A stretch of 64,000 nt of DNA from Daejeonella sp. (GCF_030695525.1 NZ_JAUYSS010000027.1:1-64000); one strand, 5' to 3'. Shown: positions 45,580-54,841, counted from the stretch's first letter. The notes: generated by a model not told the origin, from the sequence alone. A program made the numbers and translations.

Positions 45580-47844
45580 ATGGGCCATTTGCCAAAACTT
45601 ATTGAAGATCTTGCACTAATATTAATAGTCGCTGCCGTCACCACCTTATTATTCAGAAGGATTAAACAGCCGCTTGTTTTAGGGTATATCATTGCCGGAT
45701 TCCTGGTTGGCCCCCATCTGTCGATCACACCTACCGTTGTGGATACTACTAATGTTAAGACTTTAGCTGAAATTGGGGTTATATTTCTGCTATTTAGCCT
45801 CGGACTTGAATTTAGTTTTAAAAAGCTGGTAAGGGTTGGTGGAGCAGCTTCAATTACAGGTCTGATAGGTATAGTTTTCATTACCGTAGCCGGTTATTTA
45901 CTTGGCCGATGGATGGAATGGTCATTCATGGACAGCCTATTCCTTGGGGGAATGCTCGCAAGTTCGTCCACTACAATCATTATTAAGGCATTTGATGAAC
46001 TGGGTGTTAAAACCAAACAGTTTGCCCAGGTAGTTTTCGGAATACTTATAGTGGAAGATATTGTAGTGATTCTCCTTATGGTATTACTTTCAACAATAGC
46101 TATTACTAATCAATTTGAAGGTTCTGAAATGCTATTTACAGTAGCCAAATTAATATTCTTTTTAATATTATGGTTCATTGCCGGAATATTTTTATTGCCA
46201 ACTTTTCTCAGGAAAGCTAAATCGCTTTTAGATGATGAAACCTTACTTATTCTAGCCGTAGGCCTCTGTCTTGGAATGGTGATCGTAGCCAGGCAGGCAG
46301 GCTTTTCAGCTGAACTCGGGGCATTTATAATGGGTTCGATTCTGGCTGAAACTACAAAAGCAGAGAAAATTGAACATTTAGTTAAACCAATTAAGGATTT
46401 GTTTGGAGCTGTTTTCTTTGTATCTGTAGGGATGCTGATTGATCCTGTGGCTATTATGGAAAATCGGTGGGCAATCCTCTGGGTAACCCTGTTGATTTTG
46501 TTCGGAAGATTTTTTAGCTCAACTATGGGTGCATTACTTTCAGGTCAACCCTTAAAACAATCAATACAGGTAGGAATGAGTCTGGCACAAATCGGTGAAT
46601 TTGCATTTATCGTGGCTTCATTAGGCCTTGCATTAGGCGTTACCAGTAATTTTCTATTCCCTGTGGCTGTAGGTGTATCAGTAATAACCACTTTTACAAC
46701 CCCTTATAGAATTAAGTATTCTGAAAAGCTCTATGAACTGATTGCCAGGATTCTGCCTGCCACATGGATCGAAAATTTATCAAATTATTCATCAAGTACA
46801 CAGAATATACAGGCAGAGAGCAACTGGAAAAAAGTATTTAGTTCTTATCTTAAGATTGCTGTAACAAATGGTATCATTCTTCTTGCAATGATGCTGCTTT
46901 CTATAAAATTTCTCCAACCATTTCTGGATAAAAATATTGAAAACGAGATTTTAAGCTCTTCTGTTGGCCTACTGCTTTCTTTTGGCGCAGCTGCACCTTT
47001 CATATGGGCTCTTATTGCTAAAAGGCCTGGAAAATTGGGATATAAGGAGTTATGGCTAGATAAAAAGTACAGTCGTGGTCCTTTACTGGTCCTTGAAATT
47101 GCGCGGGTAATCATTGGATTACTCATCATGGGATTCTGGGTAAACAAGCTCTTCTCTGCCATGACAGCAATTCTGATCGCAATGCCGTTGATCGTCTTTG
47201 TACTGATGGTATTTTCACAGCGATTACAGCGCTTTTATCATAGACTCGAAGGCCGATTCTTATCTAATTTTAATGAAAGGGAACTTGCTGAAGAAGAAAA
47301 TGCACACTCTGAAAAGATTCTAAGAAAACACTTCATGCCAAAATCAGACCTTGTTCCATGGGAAGCGCATATGGTGGATATGCAGGTGAATCAAAATGCT
47401 GATTATATAGGAAAAACCCTGGAAGAATTGGCATGGCGCGAACAATACGGAATTAACATTGCCTATATTAAACGTGGTGATAAATTGATCTATGCACCAA
47501 CCCGCTTTAATAAACTACTTCCCTTCGACCATGTCGGAATAATTGCCACCGATGAACAAATGCAGCAGTTTAAACCTGTTTTTGATTCCACCGAAACGAT
47601 AGACACTGTTGAATATAATGTTGAAGATATTGTGGTTCAAAAGATTGTTGTTGATGAACACAATAAACTGAAAGGGCTTTCAGTCCGCAACTCGGGTATC
47701 CGTGAAAAAACCAATGGCTTGATTATCGGAATCGAAAGAAGCCATGAAAGAATTTTGAACCCCAATTCTCAAATGATTTTTGAATGGGGAGATATTGTAT
47801 GGATTGTAGGTGAACGGAAAAAGATTCAGCAGTTGAACACCTGA
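45580..47844 (+). CDS. Kef-type cation:proton antiporter with two C-terminal RCK_C domains
   Basis: A 754-residue CPA2-family antiporter. About twelve to thirteen membrane segments fill residues 10-560, with AEIGVIFLLFSLGLEFSFKKL, LGGMLASSSTTIIIKAFDELG, VEDIVVILLMVLL and SAELGAFIMGSILAETTKA, as in KefB/C. The soluble tail lacks a TrkA-N nucleotide domain and instead carries two tandem RCK_C (TrkA_C) modules around residues 595-665 and 675-750. A Shine-Dalgarno-like AAGAGGA is placed before the ATG. Role: K+ or Na+ efflux against protons. Its stop TGA abuts the stop of the convergent gene. Confidence 0.93.
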   Translation: MGHLPKLIEDLALILIVAAVTTLLFRRIKQPLVLGYIIAGFLVGPHLSITPTVVDTTNVKTLAEIGVIFLLFSLGLEFSFKKLVRVGGAASITGLIGIVFITVAGYLLGRWMEWSFMDSLFLGGMLASSSTTIIIKAFDELGVKTKQFAQVVFGILIVEDIVVILLMVLLSTIAITNQFEGSEMLFTVAKLIFFLILWFIAGIFLLPTFLRKAKSLLDDETLLILAVGLCLGMVIVARQAGFSAELGAFIMGSILAETTKAEKIEHLVKPIKDLFGAVFFVSVGMLIDPVAIMENRWAILWVTLLILFGRFFSSTMGALLSGQPLKQSIQVGMSLAQIGEFAFIVASLGLALGVTSNFLFPVAVGVSVITTFTTPYRIKYSEKLYELIARILPATWIENLSNYSSSTQNIQAESNWKKVFSSYLKIAVTNGIILLAMMLLSIKFLQPFLDKNIENEILSSSVGLLLSFGAAAPFIWALIAKRPGKLGYKELWLDKKYSRGPLLVLEIARVIIGLLIMGFWVNKLFSAMTAILIAMPLIVFVLMVFSQRLQRFYHRLEGRFLSNFNERELAEEENAHSEKILRKHFMPKSDLVPWEAHMVDMQVNQNADYIGKTLEELAWREQYGINIAYIKRGDKLIYAPTRFNKLLPFDHVGIIATDEQMQQFKPVFDSTETIDTVEYNVEDIVVQKIVVDEHNKLKGLSVRNSGIREKTNGLIIGIERSHERILNPNSQMIFEWGDIVWIVGERKKIQQLNT

Positions 47845-48447
47845 TCAGTTTTCAGGCCTCAGAAGATCAATTACTGCAACAGAGTTAATGATATTTTGCC
47901 TTTCAGAAATTCCGTAACAAGCTACTATATAGTATTCCGGGTTATAATAGGATAATACTTTCATGCGCGACTTCGAAAGGATTGTGAATTCATAGGTATG
48001 CGATTCGTAGATATCATACTTTTTAGGACAAAAATTAGGAATTTCCTTCTCATCCCTTATTCCGAATAAGTCATTCTGCTGAAATGTTTTCCAGATCTGA
48101 TCGAGTGAACCGGGCAATAAATTCAGGCTCTTAAGTCGGCCATTGATTCCCGAATATACATATGCCTTAAGCTGTGCGCCGCTTCCTGTTAAAACGAAAT
48201 ACTCAGATACTCTTGCAGACTTTCCCGGATAAAAGGCGCGAAATGCCACTACAAAATCATTCTCAGAGTTCAGGGAACGCATAAAGGGCTGCACCAAAGA
48301 ATCATCATAATCCCTCCCATGTTCAATCCGCAACGTATCCTGTGAAAAAACAGGAAAAACGAAAAATAGAATCAATAGGGTAAAGAATAGTTTCAAAATA
48401 GCGGCTGTATGAGAATATAAAATTAAGCCAATTTTACTCCCAAACAA
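47845..48447 (-). CDS. Secreted hypothetical protein
   Basis: About 200 residues from an ATG at 48447. A TTG at 48396 would start directly at the signal peptide (LKLFFTLLILFFVFPVFSQ) and may be the true start. The mature part of about 165 residues has no known domain; it includes YVYSGINGRLKSLNLLPGS and YESHTYEFTILSKSRMKVLS. Its stop (TCA on the plus strand) directly adjoins the TGA of the antiporter gene, making the palindrome TGATCA with no spacer. It lies downstream of the surface-fibre cluster on the same strand and could belong to that transcript. Confidence 0.72.
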   Translation of the reverse strand: MFGSKIGLILYSHTAAILKLFFTLLILFFVFPVFSQDTLRIEHGRDYDDSLVQPFMRSLNSENDFVVAFRAFYPGKSARVSEYFVLTGSGAQLKAYVYSGINGRLKSLNLLPGSLDQIWKTFQQNDLFGIRDEKEIPNFCPKKYDIYESHTYEFTILSKSRMKVLSYYNPEYYIVACYGISERQNIINSVAVIDLLRPEN

Positions 48448-48495
48448 TCGAGAAGCACTAAAGAAAAAATAGATTTATCTGGAATTGAGATATTA

Positions 48496-48885
48496 CTAAC
48501 GAGGATCGATCTGGTAAACAACAAGCGGAACAGCACTAAGTTTTTGATTACTCAGTTTTGCCATTTGCATATTAGCCCCGGGACCACTAAATACTGATGC
48601 AGGAATTTCTATCCCGCTGCTTTGACTGTTATCCTGAGATAGAATTTGAGTATTCCCGGTTTGGGATTCAAATTTGCGGATTTGAGAAGATGAAGGATTT
48701 AGTATTGATATATCCCCTTGCCCTGATTTTTTTTCAGTGAGAGCCGATTTTGACTCAGCAGGCAGTTCAGTAATTTTTACAGACTGAATATCTGAAAGAG
48801 TGATGTAAAGTGTGCTACTAGCCACCTGAGCCTTAATTTCAGCGGCGATAAAAAGTAAAAGAATAAAGCTCAGTAAGACTTTCAT
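48496..48885 (-). CDS. Short secreted protein, putative divergent fibre subunit
   Basis: A 129-residue protein with a signal peptide (MKVLLSFILLLFIAAEIKAQ). The mature N-terminus STLYITLSDIQSVKI matches the pilin-like paralogs upstream (ANLNITISDVLSFSV), and the C-terminus AVPLVVYQIDPR matches their last strand (VVPVVYTVTQQ). The middle is shorter and rich in Ser, Gln and Asn. I infer a minor subunit, terminator or anchor of the same fibre. It is last in the minus-strand cluster, 53 bp after the usher-like gene. Confidence 0.68.
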   Translation of the reverse strand: MKVLLSFILLLFIAAEIKAQVASSTLYITLSDIQSVKITELPAESKSALTEKKSGQGDISILNPSSSQIRKFESQTGNTQILSQDNSQSSGIEIPASVFSGPGANMQMAKLSNQKLSAVPLVVYQIDPR

Positions 48886-48938
48886 ACATACTCTTACGAT
48901 AAATATATGAAAAGGTTACAATTCCCAAAGAAATAATT

Positions 48939-51818
48939 TTACCTGTTAGGTAATTTATTTGGCGAAACGAATTTCTTAGTTTCGATTTTTCGGGGCTTAA
49001 TAATCAGCTTAATTGTTAGGTTTGCCGGACTTTCAGAATCCAAAACAATTTGAGGGATATTCCTATCAACCTCTACCTCAGGAGGCAGGTTTGTACCATC
49101 AACTGTCAAAGTGTATTTCCCAATTGGAAGGTAAAATATTAACTGGCCTTCAAGATTGGTCTTGGTTACATACCTAACATTATTTTCGTCAGTTGCAACT
49201 ACAGTAATACCTTGCAAATTCCGATTGATTTCATAACTGAACTCATCGAAAACGTAAATTAGATTCCCTTTTATAGTACCTGTTTTTTTAAGCGGAATTT
49301 CGAGTCTGTGTTTCTTCTTATCCAGGCTTATATATTGATCAGGTGCATACCAGCCTTTGGTGTTTGACATGCTGACACGATAACTATCATGAGGGAGTTT
49401 TTTATAAACTACAGAACCTGAAGCATCTGTAATGAAAGCAATATCGTTGATATAAAGGAGATGACCTTCAGCCTTTGTATCCCCCTGATCAAAAATATTA
49501 TTCTGATTCATATCCTTATAAATAAGTACTTCCAGATCGCTATTGACAGCACCAGCTTTAGGTAAGGATAGTTTTTGAGTAATCCCAAGTTCCAGAAGAC
49601 TGAACTGATAATTACTGAACCGGTTATGATTTATGGAAGTGAAAATACTGGATTTAGGTAAAATATCATACTCTGCCCTACCAGTCAGAAAACTACTGCT
49701 ACCATAGGATGAATTATTCATTAATGCTAAACCTGCTTCAAGTCTTAGTTTATCCCTGTAAAAATTCTTTCTTGCAGTTGGAATAATGCTGAAAATTCTT
49801 GGAGAATCCTGACTTCTTAAAAAATTGTTTACCGCTTCACCGACATAGAATGTCCCGAATTGTAGTGTGGAACTCAGATTAAAGATCCCTCTTTTATAGT
49901 TCAGATTTGAACGGAAATGAAAGCGTAGCCGATCGTTAAATGAAGTGCTGAAATAGCCACTTTCTGTATTAAGAGATAGGTACTGATTATTAGATATTGG
50001 ATAATTAAACGATGAATTAATATTCCAGTAGCTTAAAGTATGTACTTCTTTAGTTGAACCGGGTAGTCTGAATGCATTATTTGATTCCTGAAAATAAAGT
50101 GGCGAAACTGAGGCAATCATTTTTTTAAATATCGTGCCCGACATTCCAATTTCAGCCCTGATAGTACTGTATTTAGGCATAAATAACCTAAAAGTTGAAA
50201 AGGTTTTTGGTGCAAAATAATTATAATCAAATCCTGCCCAAATATTTGACCGTTCTCTCATATAGGTAATCCGTTCATTAAAAGACAATGCACCTCTCCT
50301 CATCCCAGGATAATATCCGGAACTAAAGTAATTTGAACTGCTGATTACAATTTTCTTAATTGTGCCATTAATATTAAAACCCGAAGCAAAACTCGGTTTT
50401 ATCAAACTGATACTATCACGTTGTTGTGTATGACCTGCACTTAGATTGGCTACAATTCTTAATCCTTTATAATTCGAAAGGGTGTAGCTATTGCTCAATA
50501 TTGCGTTCTTTGAGTTCTGAAGCGGACTTATTTCATAAATTACATTTGTAGAAAATTCAGAATTTTCTTTTCTGTGGGTATAGCCGGCCCATCCTGCAGT
50601 ACCGGAAGGTAAAAAATTATAAGAATCGTTTCCAATCAGATTTGAATTTCCATCTAAAAAACCTGCCTCATATGAATCATTATTTGTGGTATCATTCAAA
50701 AAAAGATTTGCTCCTCTGCCACTGAGGTTTATATCCATGTTCTTGTTAATGTTTCCGGCCGTTATCCCCATATTGCCAGTTTCATAACTAAGCCAGGTAT
50801 TCCTCATCATAGCTGGTGAGTAAGTGTTCTTCCAATCGGTATAATCAAGACTATATCCCAAATTTCCCGATTTAAGCGCCAGGTTACCTTGCCCATTCAA
50901 TAAATAGGATTCATTACTAGAAAACATACCCTGCGAGCTGAGAGAAAAACTATTTGCATTATACGATTCATTTATATTTGGATCGTGGTAAGCACGGTCA
51001 CTACGACCGCTTTGTACTCTGACATAGGCCATCCCAAACACATCTCCATTTGAATATAGTCCGGTAAAAGTCACATCAAAACCTTCCGACTGAAACATTT
51101 TTCTTGTAACCGGTTTTGAAATTGTAATCAGCGTATCAGCAGATGGCTGAATTGTAAATTCCTGTGTGGAATGAAATGCCTGATTCTGAAATACAGGAGG
51201 AAAACGATTAATTAAGGTTATACGCTGTGCAGTGTTTCCCGGATTGGAAATTCTAACAGGTATTCTTAATGAGTCGGTTGAAACATCTATCAGGATACTA
51301 GAAACCAGTGAAAACATATTCACATTTCTCTTAACAGAAACCTGCACTATTGTTTCTGTTGCCATAATCAGATTATTACTTTCATCTGAAAGCACAAACC
51401 TTATTACATGCCTCTGGCCGGAAACAGTCTTTTTGGTGATAAATACTTTGACGGGAATAAATAAACTGTCCCCGGGGTTGATTGACACTACCGTTTTATT
51501 TTTACTGATCAGGTTGATACTTTTCTCAGGATTGATACTGATTGTACCCACAAGAGGTATCTTTTTTTTATTGACCAGTTTTAAAGTAAGATCGATCAGT
51601 TCTTCATTAGAGGCACTAACAAGTGGTTTTGATGGGGTCAAAACGATTAAAGAATCATTTGATTGTGCCTTTAATGTCACAGAATCAAACACAGTTAAAA
51701 ACAGAAATACAGCTAAAAACAGAAATACAAACAGACCCTCCGGCTCAATCCTAAAAGCAGACCGAAATCTATAAAAACTAAATGAATAGTATAATAACTG
51801 TGATATTCTATTTCTCAC
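48939..51818 (-). CDS. Usher-like outer-membrane beta-barrel protein
   Basis: A 959-residue protein. After a long signal region (GLFVFLFLAVFLFLTVFDSV) come two Ig-like domains (residues about 55-260), then a region of alternating polar/hydrophobic strands rich in Asn, Ser and Tyr (about 270-740; NLGYSLDYTDWKNTY, NMGITAGNINKNMDINLSG, SIFTSINHNRFSNYQFSLLE) typical of an outer-membrane barrel. Two C-terminal beta domains follow, the first with VLIYKDMNQNNIFDQGD and the second with GITVVATDENNVRYVTKTN. This order (N-terminal domains, barrel, two C-terminal domains) resembles fimbrial ushers, and it sits with a PapD-like chaperone and pilin-like genes. Identity as an usher is inference; no plug domain is obvious. 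Confidence 0.75.
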   Translation of the reverse strand: MRNRISQLLYYSFSFYRFRSAFRIEPEGLFVFLFLAVFLFLTVFDSVTLKAQSNDSLIVLTPSKPLVSASNEELIDLTLKLVNKKKIPLVGTISINPEKSINLISKNKTVVSINPGDSLFIPVKVFITKKTVSGQRHVIRFVLSDESNNLIMATETIVQVSVKRNVNMFSLVSSILIDVSTDSLRIPVRISNPGNTAQRITLINRFPPVFQNQAFHSTQEFTIQPSADTLITISKPVTRKMFQSEGFDVTFTGLYSNGDVFGMAYVRVQSGRSDRAYHDPNINESYNANSFSLSSQGMFSSNESYLLNGQGNLALKSGNLGYSLDYTDWKNTYSPAMMRNTWLSYETGNMGITAGNINKNMDINLSGRGANLFLNDTTNNDSYEAGFLDGNSNLIGNDSYNFLPSGTAGWAGYTHRKENSEFSTNVIYEISPLQNSKNAILSNSYTLSNYKGLRIVANLSAGHTQQRDSISLIKPSFASGFNINGTIKKIVISSSNYFSSGYYPGMRRGALSFNERITYMRERSNIWAGFDYNYFAPKTFSTFRLFMPKYSTIRAEIGMSGTIFKKMIASVSPLYFQESNNAFRLPGSTKEVHTLSYWNINSSFNYPISNNQYLSLNTESGYFSTSFNDRLRFHFRSNLNYKRGIFNLSSTLQFGTFYVGEAVNNFLRSQDSPRIFSIIPTARKNFYRDKLRLEAGLALMNNSSYGSSSFLTGRAEYDILPKSSIFTSINHNRFSNYQFSLLELGITQKLSLPKAGAVNSDLEVLIYKDMNQNNIFDQGDTKAEGHLLYINDIAFITDASGSVVYKKLPHDSYRVSMSNTKGWYAPDQYISLDKKKHRLEIPLKKTGTIKGNLIYVFDEFSYEINRNLQGITVVATDENNVRYVTKTNLEGQLIFYLPIGKYTLTVDGTNLPPEVEVDRNIPQIVLDSESPANLTIKLIIKPRKIETKKFVSPNKLPNR
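51691..51726. repeat. 18-bp tandem repeat inside the usher-like signal peptide
   Basis: ACAGTTAAAAACAGAAAT and ACAGCTAAAAACAGAAAT follow each other directly, differing at one base. On the minus strand they encode two six-residue hydrophobic units (the FLFLAV/FLFLTV core) of the signal peptide. Confidence 0.8.
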
Positions 51819-51860
51819 TTTAAGAATTCTGAAAATGTATTCGGTTTCTTATGAAGAACG

Positions 51861-53375
51861 CTATTGGGGAATAATTACAAATAAAACTGTTGTGTTAAAG
51901 GTGCCGGTTTTACCTGAGAGCCTGCTGTCATTCGCAGCTGTATAATACCTTAAGTCATATTCTACTACCTGTTGGGTATAATCAACCATTGGATTTGTCA
52001 CGATAACCTGGTCAGCAGTAGAAAGCGCCCTCGAAAAAGTCGATATGCCTCCGGAGCTTGAGGTATACTTCGTAGTCTGAACATTGACTGCGGCAACAGG
52101 TATAGTATTACTTTCTGAACCGACTAAATTTATTCCACTGGTTTTAATCAATACCTGATAAGGCTGATAACCAACAACCCTCATCCCTCTGGGTTTATTT
52201 ACTGATACCCCATTCACATAACTCTCAAGTGTATTAAAAACCAGGTTTATCTCATTTGCTGAGTTCTGAAGTTCGAGTGTAAAACTATTTGAAACAGAGT
52301 TTACCTGAAATGATACAGCTACTGTACTTGTAGAAACCAGAACATTATTGGAATTATATAATGAAAAAATTAAGGTCGCGGTATAGGTCCCATTTGGAAC
52401 CATGAGATGACTCCCTCCCTGAATCAGCATATCGAACTTATGTTCTGTAAAAACATATGCACCAAAGGGTGCATTCGAGCCATCAATAAGCACTACATCG
52501 GTATTGTTTAAAACCACAGGTGTATTAGATACCCCGATTTGGGTGGCCGTAGGTGTACCTGTACTAACCCGATTAAAACGCAATGAAAAAAACTGAGGCG
52601 CTACCGACTGGCTTCCATTTGTAAAGTTACCGGCTGCCCTCACATGTAAACTCCACTCATCACAGGTCGCTCCATTTGGAGAATATTGTACACTCAGGGC
52701 ATCGGTTACTGTTTTGCCTGCCATTTGCTCGGCATAGGTAGTAAAGGTACCCTGAGTACTTGAATAGGTATTCAGAGTTGCTCCCTGACAAGTACTGCTA
52801 TAATTTACAACAAATGAAACAGGAATATTATTGTTAGTTGCCATTACAGCCCCGTTTCTGTCTAGAATTGTTACCGTTAATGTTGTACTATATGTACCTG
52901 AACCAACATTCAGGTGATTGCCACCTGAAACTCTCATATCAAAGAGCTGCTGAAAATTTCTGTTTGCACCTGTGATATTTCCTGATGAATTAATCATAGA
53001 CTTTGCAGTATTGGTACTTAAGCTCTGGTAGCCCGTACCGGTAGTCCCAGCAGGACCTCCGCTAGAGGATGCATACGACAGGGATACAAAGGACGCATCG
53101 ATAATTGCAGTACCATTACTGAAATTACTATTTGCCTGAATAATCACCGTCCAGCCTGATTGACTGTTCGAATTCAAACTATACTGTAAGGTCAGGTAAT
53201 TACTACTGGTTTTATTTGTTAAAATATCGGCAGATGTATCAAAAGTAACGGGTGTACCCAGCCATCCATTAATAGATTGTGCTTTTCCATCAATGGTTAA
53301 GAAGAGAAAACTTGCAACTAGTAATATCAGCTGCAGTTTGCTAATCCTAATGTTAACTCCTTTTATATTTTTCAT
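51861..53375 (-). CDS. Three-domain secreted protein, probable fibre tip or adhesin
   Basis: A 504-residue exported protein (signal LQLILLVASFLFLTIDGKAQ). It has three successive beta-rich units with related ends: YSTTLTVTILDRNG...VSFVV near residue 190, YTATLIFSLYNSNN...VSFQV near 355, and FNTTVLFVIIPQ at the terminus. The first two also share a G-G-(N/S)-H-L-x-V turn (SGGNHLNVGSGTY, QGGSHLMVPNGTY). The units resemble the pilin-like paralogs in length and in their last strand. A multi-domain subunit between the chaperone (12 bp away) and the usher-like gene is what a tip adhesin would be. Confidence 0.75.
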   Translation of the reverse strand: MKNIKGVNIRISKLQLILLVASFLFLTIDGKAQSINGWLGTPVTFDTSADILTNKTSSNYLTLQYSLNSNSQSGWTVIIQANSNFSNGTAIIDASFVSLSYASSSGGPAGTTGTGYQSLSTNTAKSMINSSGNITGANRNFQQLFDMRVSGGNHLNVGSGTYSTTLTVTILDRNGAVMATNNNIPVSFVVNYSSTCQGATLNTYSSTQGTFTTYAEQMAGKTVTDALSVQYSPNGATCDEWSLHVRAAGNFTNGSQSVAPQFFSLRFNRVSTGTPTATQIGVSNTPVVLNNTDVVLIDGSNAPFGAYVFTEHKFDMLIQGGSHLMVPNGTYTATLIFSLYNSNNVLVSTSTVAVSFQVNSVSNSFTLELQNSANEINLVFNTLESYVNGVSVNKPRGMRVVGYQPYQVLIKTSGINLVGSESNTIPVAAVNVQTTKYTSSSGGISTFSRALSTADQVIVTNPMVDYTQQVVEYDLRYYTAANDSRLSGKTGTFNTTVLFVIIPQ

Positions 53376-53387
53376 CTAATAATTTAA

Positions 53388-54206
53388 TTATCTCTGGAAC
53401 TCAAGTTCCACAAGTTTCAACTCATCCCTATCCCCATAATTGATTATAGCAGTTGCGGTATATTTACCTTTAGCCAGATTTAAAGGAAGGACTTGCCTAA
53501 CCAGTCGTTGATCACCGGGTAAAGAGAATATTTCCTGATCATCGAGTTTCTTCTTTTCCCCGGATTGGGTATTCAGTATCTCCCATTTGACTTTCCCTTC
53601 AAGCCATTGTTTACCTGTATTATGGAGCTTTAATTCAAGATATCCACTCGATGTATTATCATCTTTATCAGGTAGCACGTCTGTAAAATCCAAAACCTCA
53701 ATATCCCTTACATCAGCCTGGGAAAATGAATGGTAGATTTTTATTCCCATTCTGACACTTACTTTAATTGAAGTTCCATCAGCTGCCCTTCCATCCCCGG
53801 GATTAAGTTGTGTTAGAAACATCATGGCAGTATGCACCGGAATTTCTGTATTTGCATCTGCAGGAACACTGAATACTACATCCAATTCTCGCTTTTCTCC
53901 TGGTCTGAGAGTAAAATATGATCCGGGCATAACCCTGATCCATTCGGCAGCAGAGGTCTTAAGCGTTCCAGCATCATAGGTCTGGTTATTACCCAAAGAG
54001 TCGTAATCCCAGTCATTAAGAGATACCCCGATCTCAAGATCCTTATTATTGGGGTTGCTTACCACTATTTTCTGAGTACCTGCGCCACCCGGGGCAAGTT
54101 TAAAATATAATTTGCCCGGGCTAACAGTCATGCCTGCTTGTGCCATAAGATTCTGGCTAAAACCAAGCATGGCTACACAAAGGATATAGAAAATATTTCT
54201 TTTCAT
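53388..54206 (-). CDS. PapD-like periplasmic chaperone
   Basis: A 272-residue exported protein (signal IFYILCVAMLGFSQNLMAQ). The N-terminal Ig-like domain starts MTVSPGKLYFKLAPGGAGTQ and continues IVVSNPNNKDLEIGVSLNDW and YFTLRPGEKRELDVVFSVP, the pattern of PapD/FimC-type and related fibre chaperones. The second domain covers residues about 165-272 (GYLELKLHNTGKQWLEGKVK). Length and two-domain form match fimbrial chaperones. It presumably holds the subunits before delivery to the usher-like protein. An intrinsic-terminator-like hairpin ends just 11 bp before its ATG, so its expression depends on read-through from the pilin gene. Confidence 0.8.
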   Translation of the reverse strand: MKRNIFYILCVAMLGFSQNLMAQAGMTVSPGKLYFKLAPGGAGTQKIVVSNPNNKDLEIGVSLNDWDYDSLGNNQTYDAGTLKTSAAEWIRVMPGSYFTLRPGEKRELDVVFSVPADANTEIPVHTAMMFLTQLNPGDGRAADGTSIKVSVRMGIKIYHSFSQADVRDIEVLDFTDVLPDKDDNTSSGYLELKLHNTGKQWLEGKVKWEILNTQSGEKKKLDDQEIFSLPGDQRLVRQVLPLNLAKGKYTATAIINYGDRDELKLVELEFQR

Positions 54207-54216
54207 AAGTATGGTA

Positions 54217-54243
54217 TAAAAAAGGCCTTTTTAATAAAGGCCT
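54217..54243 (-). terminator. Attenuator-like intrinsic terminator between pilin D and chaperone genes
   Basis: On the minus strand AGGCCTTT, a five-base loop ATTAA... and AAAGGCCT form a perfect 8-bp stem followed by six or more T residues. It starts 30 bp after the pilin stop and ends 11 bp before the chaperone ATG, so no promoter fits after it. Partial read-through would give much pilin and little chaperone/usher. Confidence 0.85.
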
Positions 54244-54272
54244 CAATATAACGATAAAACCGCTCTTATATC

Positions 54273-54809
54273 TTACGGTTGTGTTACTGTATAGGTTACA
54301 GGAATCACATTTAATCCTGTTGTCTTACCTGCATATGCACCACCAGCACCAATCAGATAAGAAATATTGAATTTGTTGGTAGCATTTGATCCACTCCATG
54401 AACTGTTAGATGCTGTGATCACTGTTGCAGGACTTGAGCCTGAAGCGGGTAATGTTACTGATGAACCATAGGTGATGCCGGCAGTGTTACCATTGTTTGT
54501 AGATCCAATTGCAGACGTAATTTTTATTGATCCGGGTGCTAAAGCCGCTGAACCCGTTACTGTACCTGCTACCGCTTTAACCACATAGCCTTTTGAACTG
54601 GTCACACTTACATGGTCGGTTGCTAAGGCTGTGATACCATTGGTATATTTTGCCTCAGTATCGAAATTTACATCCAATGATGCAGGTTGAGTAACACTGA
54701 ATGATAAAACATCAGATAAGGTGATGTTCAAATTTGCAGTCTGTGCGAATGATTTAGTGCTTAATAATGATACTGCTAAAATTGCGATGGTTATAATTAC
54801 TTTTTTCAT
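54273..54809 (-). CDS. Pilin-like secreted subunit D
   Basis: A 178-residue protein from the ATG at 54809; the frame is open further upstream to 55091 but that extension lacks coding character. Signal peptide MKKVIITIAILAVSLLSTKSFAQ. Mature N-terminus TANLNITLSDVLSFSV shows alternating hydrophobics that could be a donor strand. There follow HVSVTSSKGYVVKAVAG, NTAGITYGSSVTLPASG, NKFNISYLIGAGGAYAG and the final strand NVIPVTYTVTQP. It is nearly identical to subunit A (56716-57252). Such proteins are usually called hypothetical in Bacteroidota. Followed by a strong terminator, so probably an abundant product. Confidence 0.85.
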   Translation of the reverse strand: MKKVIITIAILAVSLLSTKSFAQTANLNITLSDVLSFSVTQPASLDVNFDTEAKYTNGITALATDHVSVTSSKGYVVKAVAGTVTGSAALAPGSIKITSAIGSTNNGNTAGITYGSSVTLPASGSSPATVITASNSSWSGSNATNKFNISYLIGAGGAYAGKTTGLNVIPVTYTVTQP

Positions 54810-54841
54810 GATCTTATTTTTCTGTTTTTTATTTTGTTGAT

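Noticed and set aside
51232-51774. 180-codon plus-strand open frame opposite the usher-like gene
   Set aside because: It is the antisense of a well-supported coding region and shows only low-complexity hydrophobic sequence.
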